Source of the DNA: an uncultured Calothrix sp.
GTDB lineage: Bacteria > Cyanobacteriota > Cyanobacteriia > Cyanobacteriales > Nostocaceae
NCBI GenBank assembly: GCA_937973965.1
Contig: CALJJQ010000047.1
Span: forward strand, 1 to 64,000
Direction of reading: 5' to 3'
Length of the DNA: 64,000 nucleotides
Shown: positions 25,641 to 37,973 of the stretch, in pieces
How positions within the stretch are numbered: position 1 is the stretch's first letter
How the letters are laid out: each line of letters starts with the position of its first letter
The notes under the pieces: generated by a model
The model's database searches: none
The model's input: the letters and a program-made list of their open reading frames with translations, nothing else
What the model was told of the DNA's origin: nothing
Position numbers and translations under genes: made by a program

Positions 25641-27146
25641 ATGCAAGTGAATCCTTCGAGGATGAGTGATGATGATGCGATCGCGTTTTATCAGCAAGCT
25701 GCAAGGATTTACGAGCATGAGCAAGATTGGGCAAATTTACTAGATGCCTTTTCTCAGCTGGGATTGCTAGCGCGACGACGGCGCAATTTCGATTTAGCAA
25801 GGCAATATTTTGAACGGACGCTCAAGTTAGCGATGAAGTTGGCAGATCAGGTAAAAACAGGCTGGATTTATTATAATTTGGGTGTGGTAGCTGAGTTGCA
25901 ACAGCAATGGAATGATGCACTGCATTTTTATCAAGAATCTTTAAATTTTTATGAAGTTTCCCAGTCAACGAATGCAGTCGCAGATAGCTATTATGGGATT
26001 GGGAATATTGCTTTAGTCCAAGGTCGATATGAACAAGCGATCGCCTATTATCATCAAGCCTTAGAAATATTTCGCCTCCAAAACGATAGCTACAAAATTG
26101 CCTTTGTGTATCATCAGCTAGGAGAAGTTGCTCAGGTACAGTCGAAATTTACGGAAGCGCGTCAATTTTATACGAAATCCCTAGATATGCGGCGAGTGAT
26201 AGGGGATAATTATCACGCAGCCCAAAGTTATGCCCAACTAGGACTAATTGCGCGACGGGAAGGAAATTTTGTCGAAGCGATCGCGAATTTAGAGATAGCT
26301 CAACAAATATACGCTGATGTAAATGATACCTATAATCTCAGTAAAATACTCCATTACTTGGGTATGGTTAGACAGGAAGAAGGACAATTACCCATAGCCA
26401 AAATCTACTATCAGGAGGCACTGCGGTTAAAGGAGATGATGGGGGATTTGCACAGTGCTGCACGGGTGTATCATAACTTGGGGATTGTTGCTCAGGTCGA
26501 GAATGATTTGGATACAGCAACAACTTTTTTTCAAACTGCACTCAAGTTGAAAAAAAATACGAACGATGTGGTGACCATTGGTTCCGCATATCACCACCTT
26601 GGTATTGTTGCCCAATTAAAGGGTGAATATCAACTTGCCTATAATTATTACCAAGAGGCAATTCAATCCTATCAAGAAACTGGTAATTACCTCCGCATTG
26701 CCGACGAATATCACCACCTAGGATTACTTGCTCAAGACCAAAAAAAATACCTTCAGGCAAACCGGTATTACCATCACGCTCGACAAATATATGAGGACTT
26801 AGGTGATTTAGTTAACGCTGCGGATGAGTATTATCAACTAGGAACCGTAGCCCATCTCAGTCACGACATTGAAAACGCGATCGCCTATTTTCTCAAATCC
26901 TTGTACATCTATCTAGACCGCAATCAAATCATTAAGTCTCAATACTCTGTTAAACAAATGGGTTTGATTCTTCGTCAAGTAGGAGTTAAGAGATTTAATC
27001 TTTACTGGTACAAAGTCACAGGGGAGTCACAATGTACAGGAAGAGTCAAGAAACTCATTTGGAATGCAGCTGATTTTCCCACCCATCCCCTGGGTCTATT
27101 TTGGCAATGGTTCAAGGGTCGTTGGAAAACTTCTGAGGTGAAGTAG
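25641..27146 (+). CDS. Tetratricopeptide repeat protein
   Basis: A roughly 501-residue protein built almost wholly of about 11 tandem TPR units of 40 residues, recognisable by recurring YxxLGxVAxxxGxYxxAxxYYxxAL patterns (for example YYNLGVVAELQQQWNDALHF and YHHLGIVAQLKGEYQLAYNY). TPR arrays bind other proteins. The 40-residue spacing is that of the TPR_12/FlaG-ITPR type seen in signalling and scaffold proteins of filamentous cyanobacteria. There is no enzymatic domain, signal peptide or membrane segment. The last 50 residues are basic and aromatic. ATG at 25641 with AGGAG 7 bases upstream is preferred to a TTG at 25623. Partner unknown; the TPR genes at 35075 and 38088 are of similar kind. 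Confidence 0.85.
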   Translation: MQVNPSRMSDDDAIAFYQQAARIYEHEQDWANLLDAFSQLGLLARRRRNFDLARQYFERTLKLAMKLADQVKTGWIYYNLGVVAELQQQWNDALHFYQESLNFYEVSQSTNAVADSYYGIGNIALVQGRYEQAIAYYHQALEIFRLQNDSYKIAFVYHQLGEVAQVQSKFTEARQFYTKSLDMRRVIGDNYHAAQSYAQLGLIARREGNFVEAIANLEIAQQIYADVNDTYNLSKILHYLGMVRQEEGQLPIAKIYYQEALRLKEMMGDLHSAARVYHNLGIVAQVENDLDTATTFFQTALKLKKNTNDVVTIGSAYHHLGIVAQLKGEYQLAYNYYQEAIQSYQETGNYLRIADEYHHLGLLAQDQKKYLQANRYYHHARQIYEDLGDLVNAADEYYQLGTVAHLSHDIENAIAYFLKSLYIYLDRNQIIKSQYSVKQMGLILRQVGVKRFNLYWYKVTGESQCTGRVKKLIWNAADFPTHPLGLFWQWFKGRWKTSEVK

Positions 27147-27234
27147 GGAGTAGGGAGTGGTGAATAGGTTGGGAAACAGCACTTTTACGGGTTCTGTATT
27201 AACCTTACACAAAATACAGCCTATTCCCTCCCCA

Positions 27235-28233
27235 TCAAAGCATATCTGGAAAAATTTCCGGACTAAACATTTCCCACAAAACTTGAAAATATGGTTTAAA
27301 AACTCGATGGTGTTCATCACCGATCCGACTGCGAATTTCATTTCCTAGTAAATTAATCATTTGTCGAACTAATTCCCAATTCACTCGTAGCGTGGGATAT
27401 AGCATTAAACAGAGGGGAAATAATTCTTGTTGAATTGCCTCAATACTTCTTTCTAGCATACACACCCACAGGTACACTTGGAACATCTCGGTGTCGCGAA
27501 TACTGGCAATTCTGACGGTGGGATTACTTAAGTTTCCACTGTAACTGGAATAGGTGGGATAAATTTGAATAACGCGATCGCATACCTTTTCCGCGATTTC
27601 CGTACTCATGGGTAGTAAATGTCGAACTAATTGCATTTGGGGTGATTGATAATCGTAATTTGCTGCTGCTTTATAAGCACGTTGTAAAGGCATATACAAG
27701 TGGTCATCAATCACCTTAAAATAGCTATTTAACCGTTCCTTTTCCCAATGGGGGACATGATTGAGTAACAACTGTCCAGTATAGTGAAACTGGAGAGAAA
27801 CAAAAGCGATCGCTCTGGGGTCATTTGCTGTATAGTGACCGCGAATGGTACTAATATAGGTACCCAATTCCCGTGCTACCTGTTGGGGTGGTTTTTGCTG
27901 ACTGTAGATTTCGATGGTTTTATCAAAAACAACAAAAGAATCTTGAGAAATTTGCCAAGGGTCAATTAATTGTTGATTGACTCCGTGACGTTCTAGTTCT
28001 TTGGAAATTAATGCTTCTGTTTGTGACCAAGCTTGGATACTGGTGGTTCGGAGTAAGGTGTGGAGTTTCTCGGATGTCTGCTTAGTGCTGTTTTTCAGAG
28101 GAACAACGTCATTGTTAGTTTTGATGTTTTGAATGTATTTTTTTGCCCACATTTGAGCTAGCTGGTGTATTTCTTCTTCATTCTCCGGGTTTGGTTCGGG
28201 ATTGGGATTAGGAAATTTAATGACTTGGGTCAT
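27235..28233 (-). CDS. Conserved hypothetical protein
   Basis: A 332-residue soluble protein with no recognised domain. Residues 8-22 are a proline/asparagine/glutamate-rich stretch (PNPNPEPNPENEEE); the rest looks helical and compact, with no signal peptide or membrane segment. It converges with the TPR gene, their 3' ends about 90 bases apart over GGGAGTAGGGAGTGG repeats and a CAGAACCC-type repeat. I do not recognise the family; codon use and HIP1 sites look native to the genome. Confidence 0.65.
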   Translation of the reverse strand: MTQVIKFPNPNPEPNPENEEEIHQLAQMWAKKYIQNIKTNNDVVPLKNSTKQTSEKLHTLLRTTSIQAWSQTEALISKELERHGVNQQLIDPWQISQDSFVVFDKTIEIYSQQKPPQQVARELGTYISTIRGHYTANDPRAIAFVSLQFHYTGQLLLNHVPHWEKERLNSYFKVIDDHLYMPLQRAYKAAANYDYQSPQMQLVRHLLPMSTEIAEKVCDRVIQIYPTYSSYSGNLSNPTVRIASIRDTEMFQVYLWVCMLERSIEAIQQELFPLCLMLYPTLRVNWELVRQMINLLGNEIRSRIGDEHHRVFKPYFQVLWEMFSPEIFPDML

Positions 28234-28326
28234 GATAGTCTTTGCCTGAGATAATTTTGTTTGTTTTGTGTTTGATGGTTGTGTTCTTGTAGCAACAAAA
28301 TCTGAGTCGGTGATAATCTAGTTCAT

Positions 28327-28431
28327 AACCTGTATTTCTCACAAATTCCTCAAACCTACAGGGAGTTGGGAATAGAAGGAAAATTCATCCGTCACTCAAG
28401 ACCTATAAGTTACTTGTGAGAAATCCGGGAT
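28327..28431. repeat. Small inverted-end element, ATTTCTCACAA family, copy 2
   Basis: About 105 bp, closely similar to 7176-7281 in the same orientation, with the ends TGTATTTCTCACAA and TTGTGAGAAATCCGGG. Confidence 0.7.
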
Positions 28432-28857
28432 AGGACTTATGTCGCAATTTAGAACCTTAACCGACAGCAAACAAGACCTTGGGACTATGCTTGTCGATCA
28501 GAAAATTAATTAAAGCCAGAAAACAGCTTTTATCCCTAGTTCTGTTACACTAACGAAGAATCCTTGTTGTGCCTTTTGTCTAATTATTTTCGCCATATCC
28601 TAAAGCAACAAAATATACTAACAATACATATGAAATAATATTCTTCTAAAGAAGCAATTACTGACCATACTTCATTTTAAAGGGATTTACCTTGATGTTA
28701 ATCCCTTTACAAGAAAATTACACTCGGATAAATACAGGTATAAAATATTTAGGGAGTCGGCAAAGTTGTTTTGGAAATCGTAAATAAAAACCTAATTTAG
28801 GTTAAAACCAATGCCAGAAATATTTTGGAAGCAAAAACTGTTACAAAAATTCCGGTA

Positions 28858-29074
28858 GATCGGGTGGAACGCAGTGGTAGCTCACATCTTTGTTGAGTAA
28901 TTGAGTACCTAACAAAACCGACATCGAAAACAAGTAAACCCTCACAAAAATTAAATAGGAAAATTAATCAAAATACCCTAATTACCCGTTCCACAAGAGA
29001 TTTATTGTTGGGTTAGGGTGCAGAAAATGGATCATATCGCAGCACATTTATTTACGCACCTTCACCCAACCGAC
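28858..29074. repeat. Family 6 repeat, uninterrupted copy
   Basis: Matches the flanks of the nested element at 24893-25218, including the GGTGGAACG-AGTGG left part, GAAAATTAATCAAAATACCC in the middle and the TTTACGCACCTTCACCCAAC right part. It serves as the empty-site reference. Confidence 0.7.
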
Positions 29075-29100
29075 CTTAGAGGATATCTGAATTTGTCACC

Positions 29101-30493
<1,393 letters not shown>

Positions 30494-32800
30494 ATGTTAA
30501 AGACGACGATCGCACCAGAACAGGTAAATCGCATTGTAGGGAATCAGCACCATGACCCCTTTGAGGTTTTGGGTTCCCACCTCATTGAAGAAAATGGTAA
30601 AAATGTCTGGGCAGTGAGAGCATACCTACCCAATGCTAGTCAGGTTTGGGTGGTTCTACCAGAACAACGTTTAGAGTTTGCAATGGAAAGTGTGCATCAC
30701 CCCAATTTTTTTGAATGCATCATTGAAACCAAAGAATTAAATAATTATCAACTGCGAATCAAAGAAGGCGATCGCGAACGTGTCACCTATGACCCCTACG
30801 CTTTCCGCTCACCCAAGTTAACGGACTTCGATTTACACCTGTTTTCTGAGGGAAATCATCACCGCATCTACGAAAAATTGGGTGCCCATCCCACTGTGAT
30901 TGATGGTATCCAAGGTGTATACTTTGCCGTATGGGCCCCCAATGCTCGCAATGTCTCGGTTTTAGGCGATTTTAATAGCTGGGATGGTCGTCAGCACCAA
31001 ATGCGTAAAGGTCATACCGGTGTCTGGGAATTATTTATCCCCCAGCTACAACCAGGTGAGTGCTATAAGTATGAAATCAAAAACTATGAGGGACATATTT
31101 ACGAAAAAAGTGATCCCTACGGTTTTCAACAGGAACCCCGTCCTAAAACAGCTTCCATCGTTACGAATTTGGACGCTTACACCTGGAATGATGGGGAATG
31201 GATGGATCAGCGTCGTCACACTGACCCCCTGACCCAACCCATTGCTGTTTACGAGGTACATCTTGGTTCCTGGTTACATGCATCCAGTAGCGAACCCGCA
31301 ATCCAACCAGATGGTAAACCCGCTCCCGTTGTCCCGGTTTCCGAATTAAATCCCGGTTCGCGGTTTTTAACCTACCGGGAATTAGCCGAGCGCTTAATCC
31401 CCTACGTAAAGGAATTGGGTTACACCCATATTGAAGTTTTACCCATTGCTGAACACCCCTTTGATGGTTCCTGGGGATACCAAGTGACGGGATATTACGC
31501 ACCCACATCCCGATTTGGTACACCGGAAGATTTTATGTATTTTGTTGATCAATGTCACCAAAATGGAATTGGTGTGATTGTGGACTGGGTTCCCGGTCAT
31601 TTTCCCAAGGATGGTCATGGGTTAGCCTTTTTCGATGGAACCCATTTGTATGAACATGCAGACCCCCGTAAGGGTGAGCATAAGGAATGGGGTACCTTAA
31701 TCTTTAATTACGGTCGCAATGAAGTCCGTAATTTTTTGGTTGCTAATGCCTTATTTTGGTTTGATAAATTCCATATTGATGGTATCCGTGTAGATGCGGT
31801 GGCTTCCATGCTATACCTGGATTACAACCGCAAGGAAGGGGAGTGGGTCCCCAATCAATATGGGGGACGGGAAAATATCGAAGCAGCTGATTTTCTGCGT
31901 CAAGTGAATCATTTGATTTTTAGTTATTTTCCAGGGGTAGTTTCCATTGCCGAAGAATCCACATCTTGGCCAATGGTATCATGGCCTACCTATGTGGGAG
32001 GTTTAGGATTTAACTTGAAATGGAATATGGGTTGGATGCATGACATGCTGGATTATTTCAGTATGGACCCCTGGTTCCGTCAATTCCATCAAAATAATAT
32101 TACCTTTAGTATTTGGTACAACCACAGCGAAAACTTTATGCTGGCCCTTTCCCATGACGAAGTTGTACATGGTAAAAGTAATATTATTGGCAAAATGCCG
32201 GGAGATCGATGGCAGAAATTTGCCAATACCCGGTGTTTGTTTGCCTATATGTATACCCATCCAGGGAAGAAAACCATGTTTATGAGCATGGAGTTTGCCC
32301 AATGGAGCGAATGGAATGTTTGGAGTGATTTGGAATGGGATTTACTGCAATACGAACCCCATCAACAATTACGTAAATTCTTCCAGGATTTAAATCATCT
32401 CTACCGCAGCGAACCAGCTTTGTACAGTCAAGATTTTGCCCAAGAAGGATTTGAATGGATTGACTGTAGCGATAATCGTCACAGTGTTGTTTCCTTTATC
32501 CGTCGAGCTAAGGATAATCACGGATTTGTGGTTTGTGTGTGTAACTTTACACCTCAGCCCCATTCCCATTATCGCATTGGTGTACCGGAACCAGGGTTTT
32601 ATACGGAATTATTCAACAGCGACGCTCGTCCCTATGGGGGTAGCAATTTAGGTAATCTCGGTGGTAAATGGACGGATAACTGGTCGATGCATAATCATCA
32701 GTATTCCCTGGATTTGTGTTTACCTCCCTTGGCTGTATTGATTTTGAAACTAGATCGAAATAAAACCGCAGAATATATGCTTGATGGGGAAGAATCTTAG
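30494..32800 (+). CDS. glgB: 1,4-alpha-glucan branching enzyme
   Basis: A 768-residue GH13 enzyme that introduces alpha-1,6 branches into glycogen. N-terminal N1 and CBM48 domains (about residues 15-225, the latter with [20 protein letters not shown]) precede the catalytic barrel. Catalytic residues are visible: the nucleophile aspartate in [12 protein letters not shown] (about 433), the acid/base glutamate in IAEEST (about 486), and the third acid in [10 protein letters not shown] (about 554). The length with an N1 extension is usual for cyanobacteria. glgA lies 630 bases downstream on the opposite strand, so the two glycogen genes converge. The stop codon (TAG) is shared with the left junction of a small mobile element at 32800. 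Confidence 0.97.
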   Translation: MLKTTIAPEQVNRIVGNQHHDPFEVLGSHLIEENGKNVWAVRAYLPNASQVWVVLPEQRLEFAMESVHHPNFFECIIETKELNNYQLRIKEGDRERVTYDPYAFRSPKLTDFDLHLFSEGNHHRIYEKLGAHPTVIDGIQGVYFAVWAPNARNVSVLGDFNSWDGRQHQMRKGHTGVWELFIPQLQPGECYKYEIKNYEGHIYEKSDPYGFQQEPRPKTASIVTNLDAYTWNDGEWMDQRRHTDPLTQPIAVYEVHLGSWLHASSSEPAIQPDGKPAPVVPVSELNPGSRFLTYRELAERLIPYVKELGYTHIEVLPIAEHPFDGSWGYQVTGYYAPTSRFGTPEDFMYFVDQCHQNGIGVIVDWVPGHFPKDGHGLAFFDGTHLYEHADPRKGEHKEWGTLIFNYGRNEVRNFLVANALFWFDKFHIDGIRVDAVASMLYLDYNRKEGEWVPNQYGGRENIEAADFLRQVNHLIFSYFPGVVSIAEESTSWPMVSWPTYVGGLGFNLKWNMGWMHDMLDYFSMDPWFRQFHQNNITFSIWYNHSENFMLALSHDEVVHGKSNIIGKMPGDRWQKFANTRCLFAYMYTHPGKKTMFMSMEFAQWSEWNVWSDLEWDLLQYEPHQQLRKFFQDLNHLYRSEPALYSQDFAQEGFEWIDCSDNRHSVVSFIRRAKDNHGFVVCVCNFTPQPHSHYRIGVPEPGFYTELFNSDARPYGGSNLGNLGGKWTDNWSMHNHQYSLDLCLPPLAVLILKLDRNKTAEYMLDGEES

Positions 32801-33118
32801 AGGATGTATTAAAAGTCGATTTTAATACTTTTAACTTATTGTTTTTGGGGAGTAGGCAATCGGAGTAGTTTATAACGACAAATATACCGTTTGTGCCTAT
32901 TTCCTGTCTTCAATAAGTAGTTGATAAAGTATTTATGAACGTGAGTTCGATGAACCTCACCCCAACCCCTCTCCGACTTCCCAGAGGGGCAGAAAATCTG
33001 TAGTTTTAAATCCAGAATCAATTCTTTCAAAAGCCCTCACCCCAAGGAAGAGAGCTTTGGAGAAGGATTATTTAAAACTGTAGAATTCATGTTTTATTAA
33101 TACTTAACCAACGTCCTC
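32800..33118. mobile_element. IS5-derived MITE (GAGG...CCTC) inserted at the glgB stop codon
   Basis: A 319-bp unit beginning GAGGATGTATTAAAAGTCG and ending AACGTCCTC, flanked by TTA on both sides (32797-32799 and 33119-33121). The TAG stop of glgB consists of TA from the target duplication plus the element's first G. A second, partial copy of the left end follows at about 33127-33180. Confidence 0.75.
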
Positions 33119-33121
33119 TTA

Positions 33122-33427
33122 GAGTTAGAGAATGTATAAAAAGTCGATTTTAATACTTAACTTATTGTTTTTGGGGAGTGAGCAATCCATCGTATAGGTT
33201 TTGATGGCTTTGTAGTAGTGGCTTGAGCCCTGAAAAAGCTTTATGATGAAGGTCCTATACCCGCATGTCGCAGACTAGCACAACTACGTACTACCTCTAG
33301 AACGGAACGGATGAAAATGATTTTGTCCCACTCCCGTACAGACGCGATATAGCCTCTTTCAGAGGAGCTGAACGCTAACGCGTCTCTCCCTACTCCCCAC
33401 TCCCTATTGACAAGGAAGAAATACAGA
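33122..33427. other. Spacer between convergent glgB and glgA
   Basis: Holds a partial repeat of the preceding element's left end, and a GACG-arm palindrome split in its centre by 26 bases that carry their own CCTCTTTCAGAGG hairpin (33340-33385), followed by CTCCCTACTCCCCACTCCC repeats. No gene is seen. Confidence 0.5.
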
Positions 33428-34906
33428 TTACCAAGGGTGACGGATGAAATCGTATATTTCGGTGTATTTCTTGGCTGGGTGGTTCCAGGAATAATCGTAA
33501 TTCATACCTTGAATGGCTAATTTTTGAAATAAATCTGGATTCAGATTATAAACATCAATTGCGCGATTTAAGGCAGATTCTAAGGCGTAATTATCCTGTT
33601 CAAAAAACACAAATCCATTCCGTTCTTCGGGGGGATGCATTTGGTCATAATCCCAATCAAAAACGGTGTTAACCAGTCCACCGACACCGCGAACTACGGG
33701 AACTGTCCCATATTTTAAGCCGATAATTTGGGTCAACCCACAGGGTTCATAATTACTGGGAACTACGATGATATCGGCTCCTGCATAGATGAGATGGGAT
33801 AATTCTTCGTTAAATCCTAATTCTATATGTGCATCCGGGTTCGTGCTTAAAAATTCTTTTTCATGGGCAAACCAATCATGGATCGACTTTTCCGTTGCTG
33901 CACCTAACAAGACAAACTGGGCATCCCTTGCTAAACTGTGATAGATGGCATGGTGAACCAGATGCACCCCTTTTTGTTGGTCTAAGCGTCCAATGTAGGC
34001 GACCAGAGGTTTATCTACCTGTTGTAATTTTAAGCGATCGCGTAATGCTTTTTTATTATAAATTTTTTGTTCAAAATCTTCGCTGCTATAGTTACTGGGA
34101 ATATATCGATCCCGTTGTGGATTCCAAAATTCGTAGTCAATCCCGTTGAGTACCCCTTGAAATTTATCGCGATGCAGGTATAGGGTGTGACCTAAACCAT
34201 AACCAATGTCCGTATGTTGGGCTTCCCACGCATGGTACGGTGATACGGTAGTGACTGCATTGGAATAGACTATCCCCCCCTTCATCATGTTAATCGCAAA
34301 GGGATTAAAGTTATCCTGTAACTTGTCGTATTGGAAATAATATTCTGGTCGGTTTAATCCGGTTGCTTGCAGCACCTCGACTCCAGCAAAACCCTGGTGT
34401 TTAAAATTATGGATGGTGTAACATACCCGTTGATACTCCATCCCGTGATATTTATAAATTTCGTAAAGTAAAACCGGAACTAAGCCTGTTTGCCAATCGT
34501 GACAGTGGATCACGTCGGGACGTTTGTTGCTTTGCTGTAAAAACTGTAATGCTGCTTTACTAAAAAAAGCAAACCGTATATTGTCATCATCACACCCATA
34601 ATAACAACCACGGTTAAAAAAGTTATCCTGGGAATTGGGTCGAATAAAGAAACACAAGCGACCATGTACCCAACCACAATAAACGGAACAATGGATTGCT
34701 GCACCATACCAGGGTACCCACAAATTGAGGTAGGCATCATGTAGTCCCCAAATATGGTCGTAGCGCATACAATCGTACATCGGGAGAATTAACTCCACAC
34801 AATGTCCCTTATTCTCCAGTTCCCTGCTGAGTCCATAGACAACATCCCCTAAACCCCCAGCTTTAATTACAGGTGCGCACTCTGAGGCAATTTGTACGAT
34901 GTACAT
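33428..34906 (-). CDS. glgA: Glycogen synthase (ADP-glucose type)
   Basis: A 492-residue GT5 glycosyltransferase that extends alpha-1,4-glucan from ADP-glucose. The N-terminal KAGGLGDV (residues 15-22) is the ADP-glucose-binding KxGGL motif; IHCHDWQTGLVP, VVPSNYEPCGLTQIIGLKYG and the following GTVPVVRGVGGL are the expected conserved blocks of the two Rossmann domains. Cyanobacteria commonly have two isoforms. The aromatic, cysteine-rich region (YYGCDDDNIRFAFFSKAALQ) and length fit the GlgA2-like type, but I assign only glgA. It converges with glgB. Confidence 0.95.
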   Translation of the reverse strand: MYIVQIASECAPVIKAGGLGDVVYGLSRELENKGHCVELILPMYDCMRYDHIWGLHDAYLNLWVPWYGAAIHCSVYCGWVHGRLCFFIRPNSQDNFFNRGCYYGCDDDNIRFAFFSKAALQFLQQSNKRPDVIHCHDWQTGLVPVLLYEIYKYHGMEYQRVCYTIHNFKHQGFAGVEVLQATGLNRPEYYFQYDKLQDNFNPFAINMMKGGIVYSNAVTTVSPYHAWEAQHTDIGYGLGHTLYLHRDKFQGVLNGIDYEFWNPQRDRYIPSNYSSEDFEQKIYNKKALRDRLKLQQVDKPLVAYIGRLDQQKGVHLVHHAIYHSLARDAQFVLLGAATEKSIHDWFAHEKEFLSTNPDAHIELGFNEELSHLIYAGADIIVVPSNYEPCGLTQIIGLKYGTVPVVRGVGGLVNTVFDWDYDQMHPPEERNGFVFFEQDNYALESALNRAIDVYNLNPDLFQKLAIQGMNYDYSWNHPAKKYTEIYDFIRHPW

Positions 34907-35074
34907 CCCGATTCCCCACTTAATAAAATTTAATTTTATATTTTTCTTATCTTAATACAGATACAGGGAGTATCTACCTGACTTGAAAGTGAGTTGGGAT
35001 TTGGGAGTCGGGAGTGGGAATGAGTTTTTATTGGTTTGGTTATGTCCAAACGACATAGACCCGATGGGTTATTT

Positions 35075-36427
35075 CTAGGTTTGTGGTTCGATGTTTAATT
35101 TTTTCATGGTTTGTAACATTTGCAGGGCATGGTTTTCATCGCCGATGGATTTATATAATTCGTAGGCTCGTTGATAATGTTTAATAGCAATATTTTTCAT
35201 CTGGTTTTTTTGATAAATGGCTGCTAATGCCAGAAAAATTTTTGCTTGCTCGGAATGATTATTTAATTCCTGGGCGATAGATAGAGCTGTATTTAAATAT
35301 TCAAGAGCTTGACTGTAATGCTGAATTTGGTAATAAATACTACCAACACTAAAATATACACTTTGTTGACTTTGTTTCGCTCCTATGGCTTCAAGGATAA
35401 TTAGAGCTTGATGGTAGCAATCAAGAGCTGCTTGGGTGTCGCGTAATTTTTGATAGGTAATCGCCATCCGGGATAGAGCAGCAGCTTCACCAAATTGATT
35501 GCCAATTTCTCGACAAATTTCCCAAGATTGGCTGTTATAGGCGATCGCTTGATTTAATTGGTTGGTTTGACTGCAAATATCGCTTAATCCCTGCAATATG
35601 GCACTCCTCACCCGCTTTTCCCCGATTTGTTGCGAAATTGCTAGGGCTTCTGTAAAATATCCCTGCGCCAGGGCATAATTATCCAAAGATTTATGAATCT
35701 GTCCTAAACTATGGAGAGATATCATCATCAAATCCTGATTTTGATATTTATAGGCAATAGATAAAGCGCGATCGCTACAATCTTTGGCTGTTTGCCATGA
35801 CTGCATCTGAATGTAAATCCCTGCTAAATTAGCCCAAGAATCACCCTCAGCTTTCTCGTCTCCTTTTCTCTGAGCCAGATTTAAAGCCTTTTGTTCATAA
35901 CTCAATGCTGTTTGGGTGTCTCCCAAAAATTGATGGACATTGGCTAAAGAACCTAATGCACTCTTTTGCCAACCGCTCTCTTCCATCTCACAACTCAATG
36001 CCAGTTGATTTTGAAAGCATTTCAACGCATATTGATATTGCCCTAGATTTTGGTAACTTGTCCCCTGTCCCCAAAAAGCCGCTATCTGTAATACCCGATT
36101 TCCCGTTTCCCGTGTTAACTGTTCCAAGCGGACAAAATAATCTATCGATTGGTGAAAGTTACTTAAGTGTCTTTGACAATCCCCTAAATGATAAAGAGCA
36201 TTTTCTTGCCAATCTTTTAATTGCCAATGGGTACTAATTTCTAAAATCTGTTTGTAATAATTTAGTGCTGTTTTATACTCAAATAATCTTTCATGGGTGG
36301 CTGCTAACTGACTTAAACAGGTTAACCGCTCCTGTAAACTCATGTTTTGACGGTTTGACAAACAGTTTAAGTAATCACTTAGACGTTTGCGGAGGAGTTG
36401 GACGAAACTTTGTTGTTCCCTATTCAT
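35075..36427 (-). CDS. Tetratricopeptide repeat protein
   Basis: A roughly 450-residue soluble protein made of about ten TPR units of 40 residues (such as YHLGDCQRHLSNFHQSIDYF and SLGQIHKSLDNYALAQGYF), with no other domain. The type with conserved LG...YxxAxxYxxxAL spacing is used in protein-protein contacts. ATG at 36427 is preferred to a TTG two codons upstream. The gene stands alone. Its 40-residue units resemble those in the protein at 25641. Partner and role unknown. Confidence 0.85.
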   Translation of the reverse strand: MNREQQSFVQLLRKRLSDYLNCLSNRQNMSLQERLTCLSQLAATHERLFEYKTALNYYKQILEISTHWQLKDWQENALYHLGDCQRHLSNFHQSIDYFVRLEQLTRETGNRVLQIAAFWGQGTSYQNLGQYQYALKCFQNQLALSCEMEESGWQKSALGSLANVHQFLGDTQTALSYEQKALNLAQRKGDEKAEGDSWANLAGIYIQMQSWQTAKDCSDRALSIAYKYQNQDLMMISLHSLGQIHKSLDNYALAQGYFTEALAISQQIGEKRVRSAILQGLSDICSQTNQLNQAIAYNSQSWEICREIGNQFGEAAALSRMAITYQKLRDTQAALDCYHQALIILEAIGAKQSQQSVYFSVGSIYYQIQHYSQALEYLNTALSIAQELNNHSEQAKIFLALAAIYQKNQMKNIAIKHYQRAYELYKSIGDENHALQMLQTMKKLNIEPQT

Positions 36428-37365
36428 CTGCAATCTTAATGAATTGTCAATTTTACGAAAATTTAATATTGGTCAGATTCACAGACCTTGTTACATTGCT
36501 GTATGTCTATATAGGTATTTTCAAGAATTTGTATTTAACCATGAAGTTTACATGATATTGTCTGAGAATTTGCCTTTTGGACAATGTTTTTTAACTTTTG
36601 AGCGACATCAAGAGTAGTGTTGGATGTGGACAAAAACGCTTTACCAGAATCAAGAATCCACGATTATCAAGGTTTGATACATAAAAACCGCAGATATCAA
36701 TCTATTTAGCAGCTTATATGCATATAAATGGCGAATACATCGGATTACTTGGCAAAACCGACGGTGAATCAACAGAAATTTTTCAACACCACTGTTATAG
36801 CTAAATCCTGAACGGGAATAGCTTGAATGAAAGCAGAATCCAAGTAACAGCCAAAAAACAAACTCAACTCAATCAGGTGAGAACAAACACTTTAACATAC
36901 TCATCTCAGTGTGTCTCCGTAGTAAGATAACCCTTAGTAATGATAAATTCCTTTCCCAAAATGGAATCAGGGGGTGTATACCCTCACCGATAAATACGTA
37001 GATGCACCTGTTCTATACTAAGGTGAATATATCTATGATTTCATCTTGCTTGTAAGCTATTTACAATGAATCATTGATTTTTTTTGTATATTACTTGATT
37101 TTCTCTGGGGAAGTAAAATTAAATGCAATAATTTACACAATCTCTAAATTTATGGAATGAATCACCCATCCAGTTTAATGTAATAAAAAACACTTTGGTG
37201 ACAGCCGCAAAATGTCAAAAAGGTATAAAAACCATTGTCATAGGTATAAACAAGGAGGGAGTAGCCTACATTTACCGGTCATAATTCCAATCGGGTTGTG
37301 TTTTACTGAAATTTAGGGCAAAAAAGTAAATAATATAGTAAAAGTAAACCGGGATTAGAAAAACT
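36428..37365. other. 940-base intergenic region upstream of ndhN
   Basis: Both flanking genes are transcribed outward from here. I see no gene and no recognised repeat element, which is unusual for this window. Very AT-rich sequence near 37070-37220 probably contains the ndhN promoter. Confidence 0.4.
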
Positions 37366-37845
37366 ATGGCATTACTGACCACAGGTAAAGGATTCATTCG
37401 CGATTTAGAAAAACACGGTGCTTTGAGTGTATATGCACCCCTAGAAGGAGGATTTGAGGGACGATACTTACGTCGTCTTCGTGCAAATGGATACACAGCT
37501 TTGACTATAACCGCGCGGGGATTGGGTGATGTAGCGGCTTATCTGACACGGATACACGGTGTCCGTCCACCCCATTTAGGTAAAAAAAGTACAAGCAATG
37601 GAGCCGCAGTGGGGTATGTTTATTATCTTCCTCCGATGTTGTCCTATCAGATTGAGCAGCTACCTGCAAAATCCAAGGGTTTAGTCCTGTGGATTATCGA
37701 AGGATATATTTTGTCAGAGCAGGAATTACAATATTTAGCAGACTTACCGAACATGGAACCCCGTGTGAAAGTCGTGATTGAATGTGGTGGCGATCGCGTT
37801 TTTCGTTGGCAACCTGTGGAAAAAATGTTAGCAGCAGCGAGTTAG
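37366..37845 (+). CDS. ndhN: NAD(P)H-quinone oxidoreductase subunit N
   Basis: A 159-residue peripheral subunit of the cyanobacterial NDH-1 complex in thylakoid membranes, which carries respiratory and cyclic electron flow. The protein begins MALLTTGKGFIRDLEKHGAL and contains GGFEGRYLRRLRANGYT, GVRPPHLGKK and GYVYYLPPMLSYQIEQLP, which are the conserved blocks of NdhN. Length is normal. The gene is not in an operon with other ndh genes, as usual. A weak stem (GAGGAAGTA ... TACCTCCTC, 37865-37893) follows the stop. Confidence 0.95.
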   Translation: MALLTTGKGFIRDLEKHGALSVYAPLEGGFEGRYLRRLRANGYTALTITARGLGDVAAYLTRIHGVRPPHLGKKSTSNGAAVGYVYYLPPMLSYQIEQLPAKSKGLVLWIIEGYILSEQELQYLADLPNMEPRVKVVIECGGDRVFRWQPVEKMLAAAS

Positions 37846-37973
37846 TGAAAGGAAAAAGGAGATATGAGGAAGTAAAATAAATAATACCTCCTCTCTTCTC
37901 CCATACTCTCAAACAGCCAAGATTTTACAAATCATCTAGGATTGCCATAGTAATCACGAATTACGAATTACAA

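Larger units (their letters stand above)
28234..29100. other. Spacer with two repeat elements
   Basis: No gene is seen. It contains the ATTTCTCACAA-family element at 28327-28431 and the uninterrupted family 6 repeat at 28858-29074. Confidence 0.5.

Noticed and set aside
37860-37895. Hairpin after ndhN as a terminator.
   Set aside because: The stem has a mismatch, the loop is about 11 bases and no T run follows; only noted in the ndhN entry.
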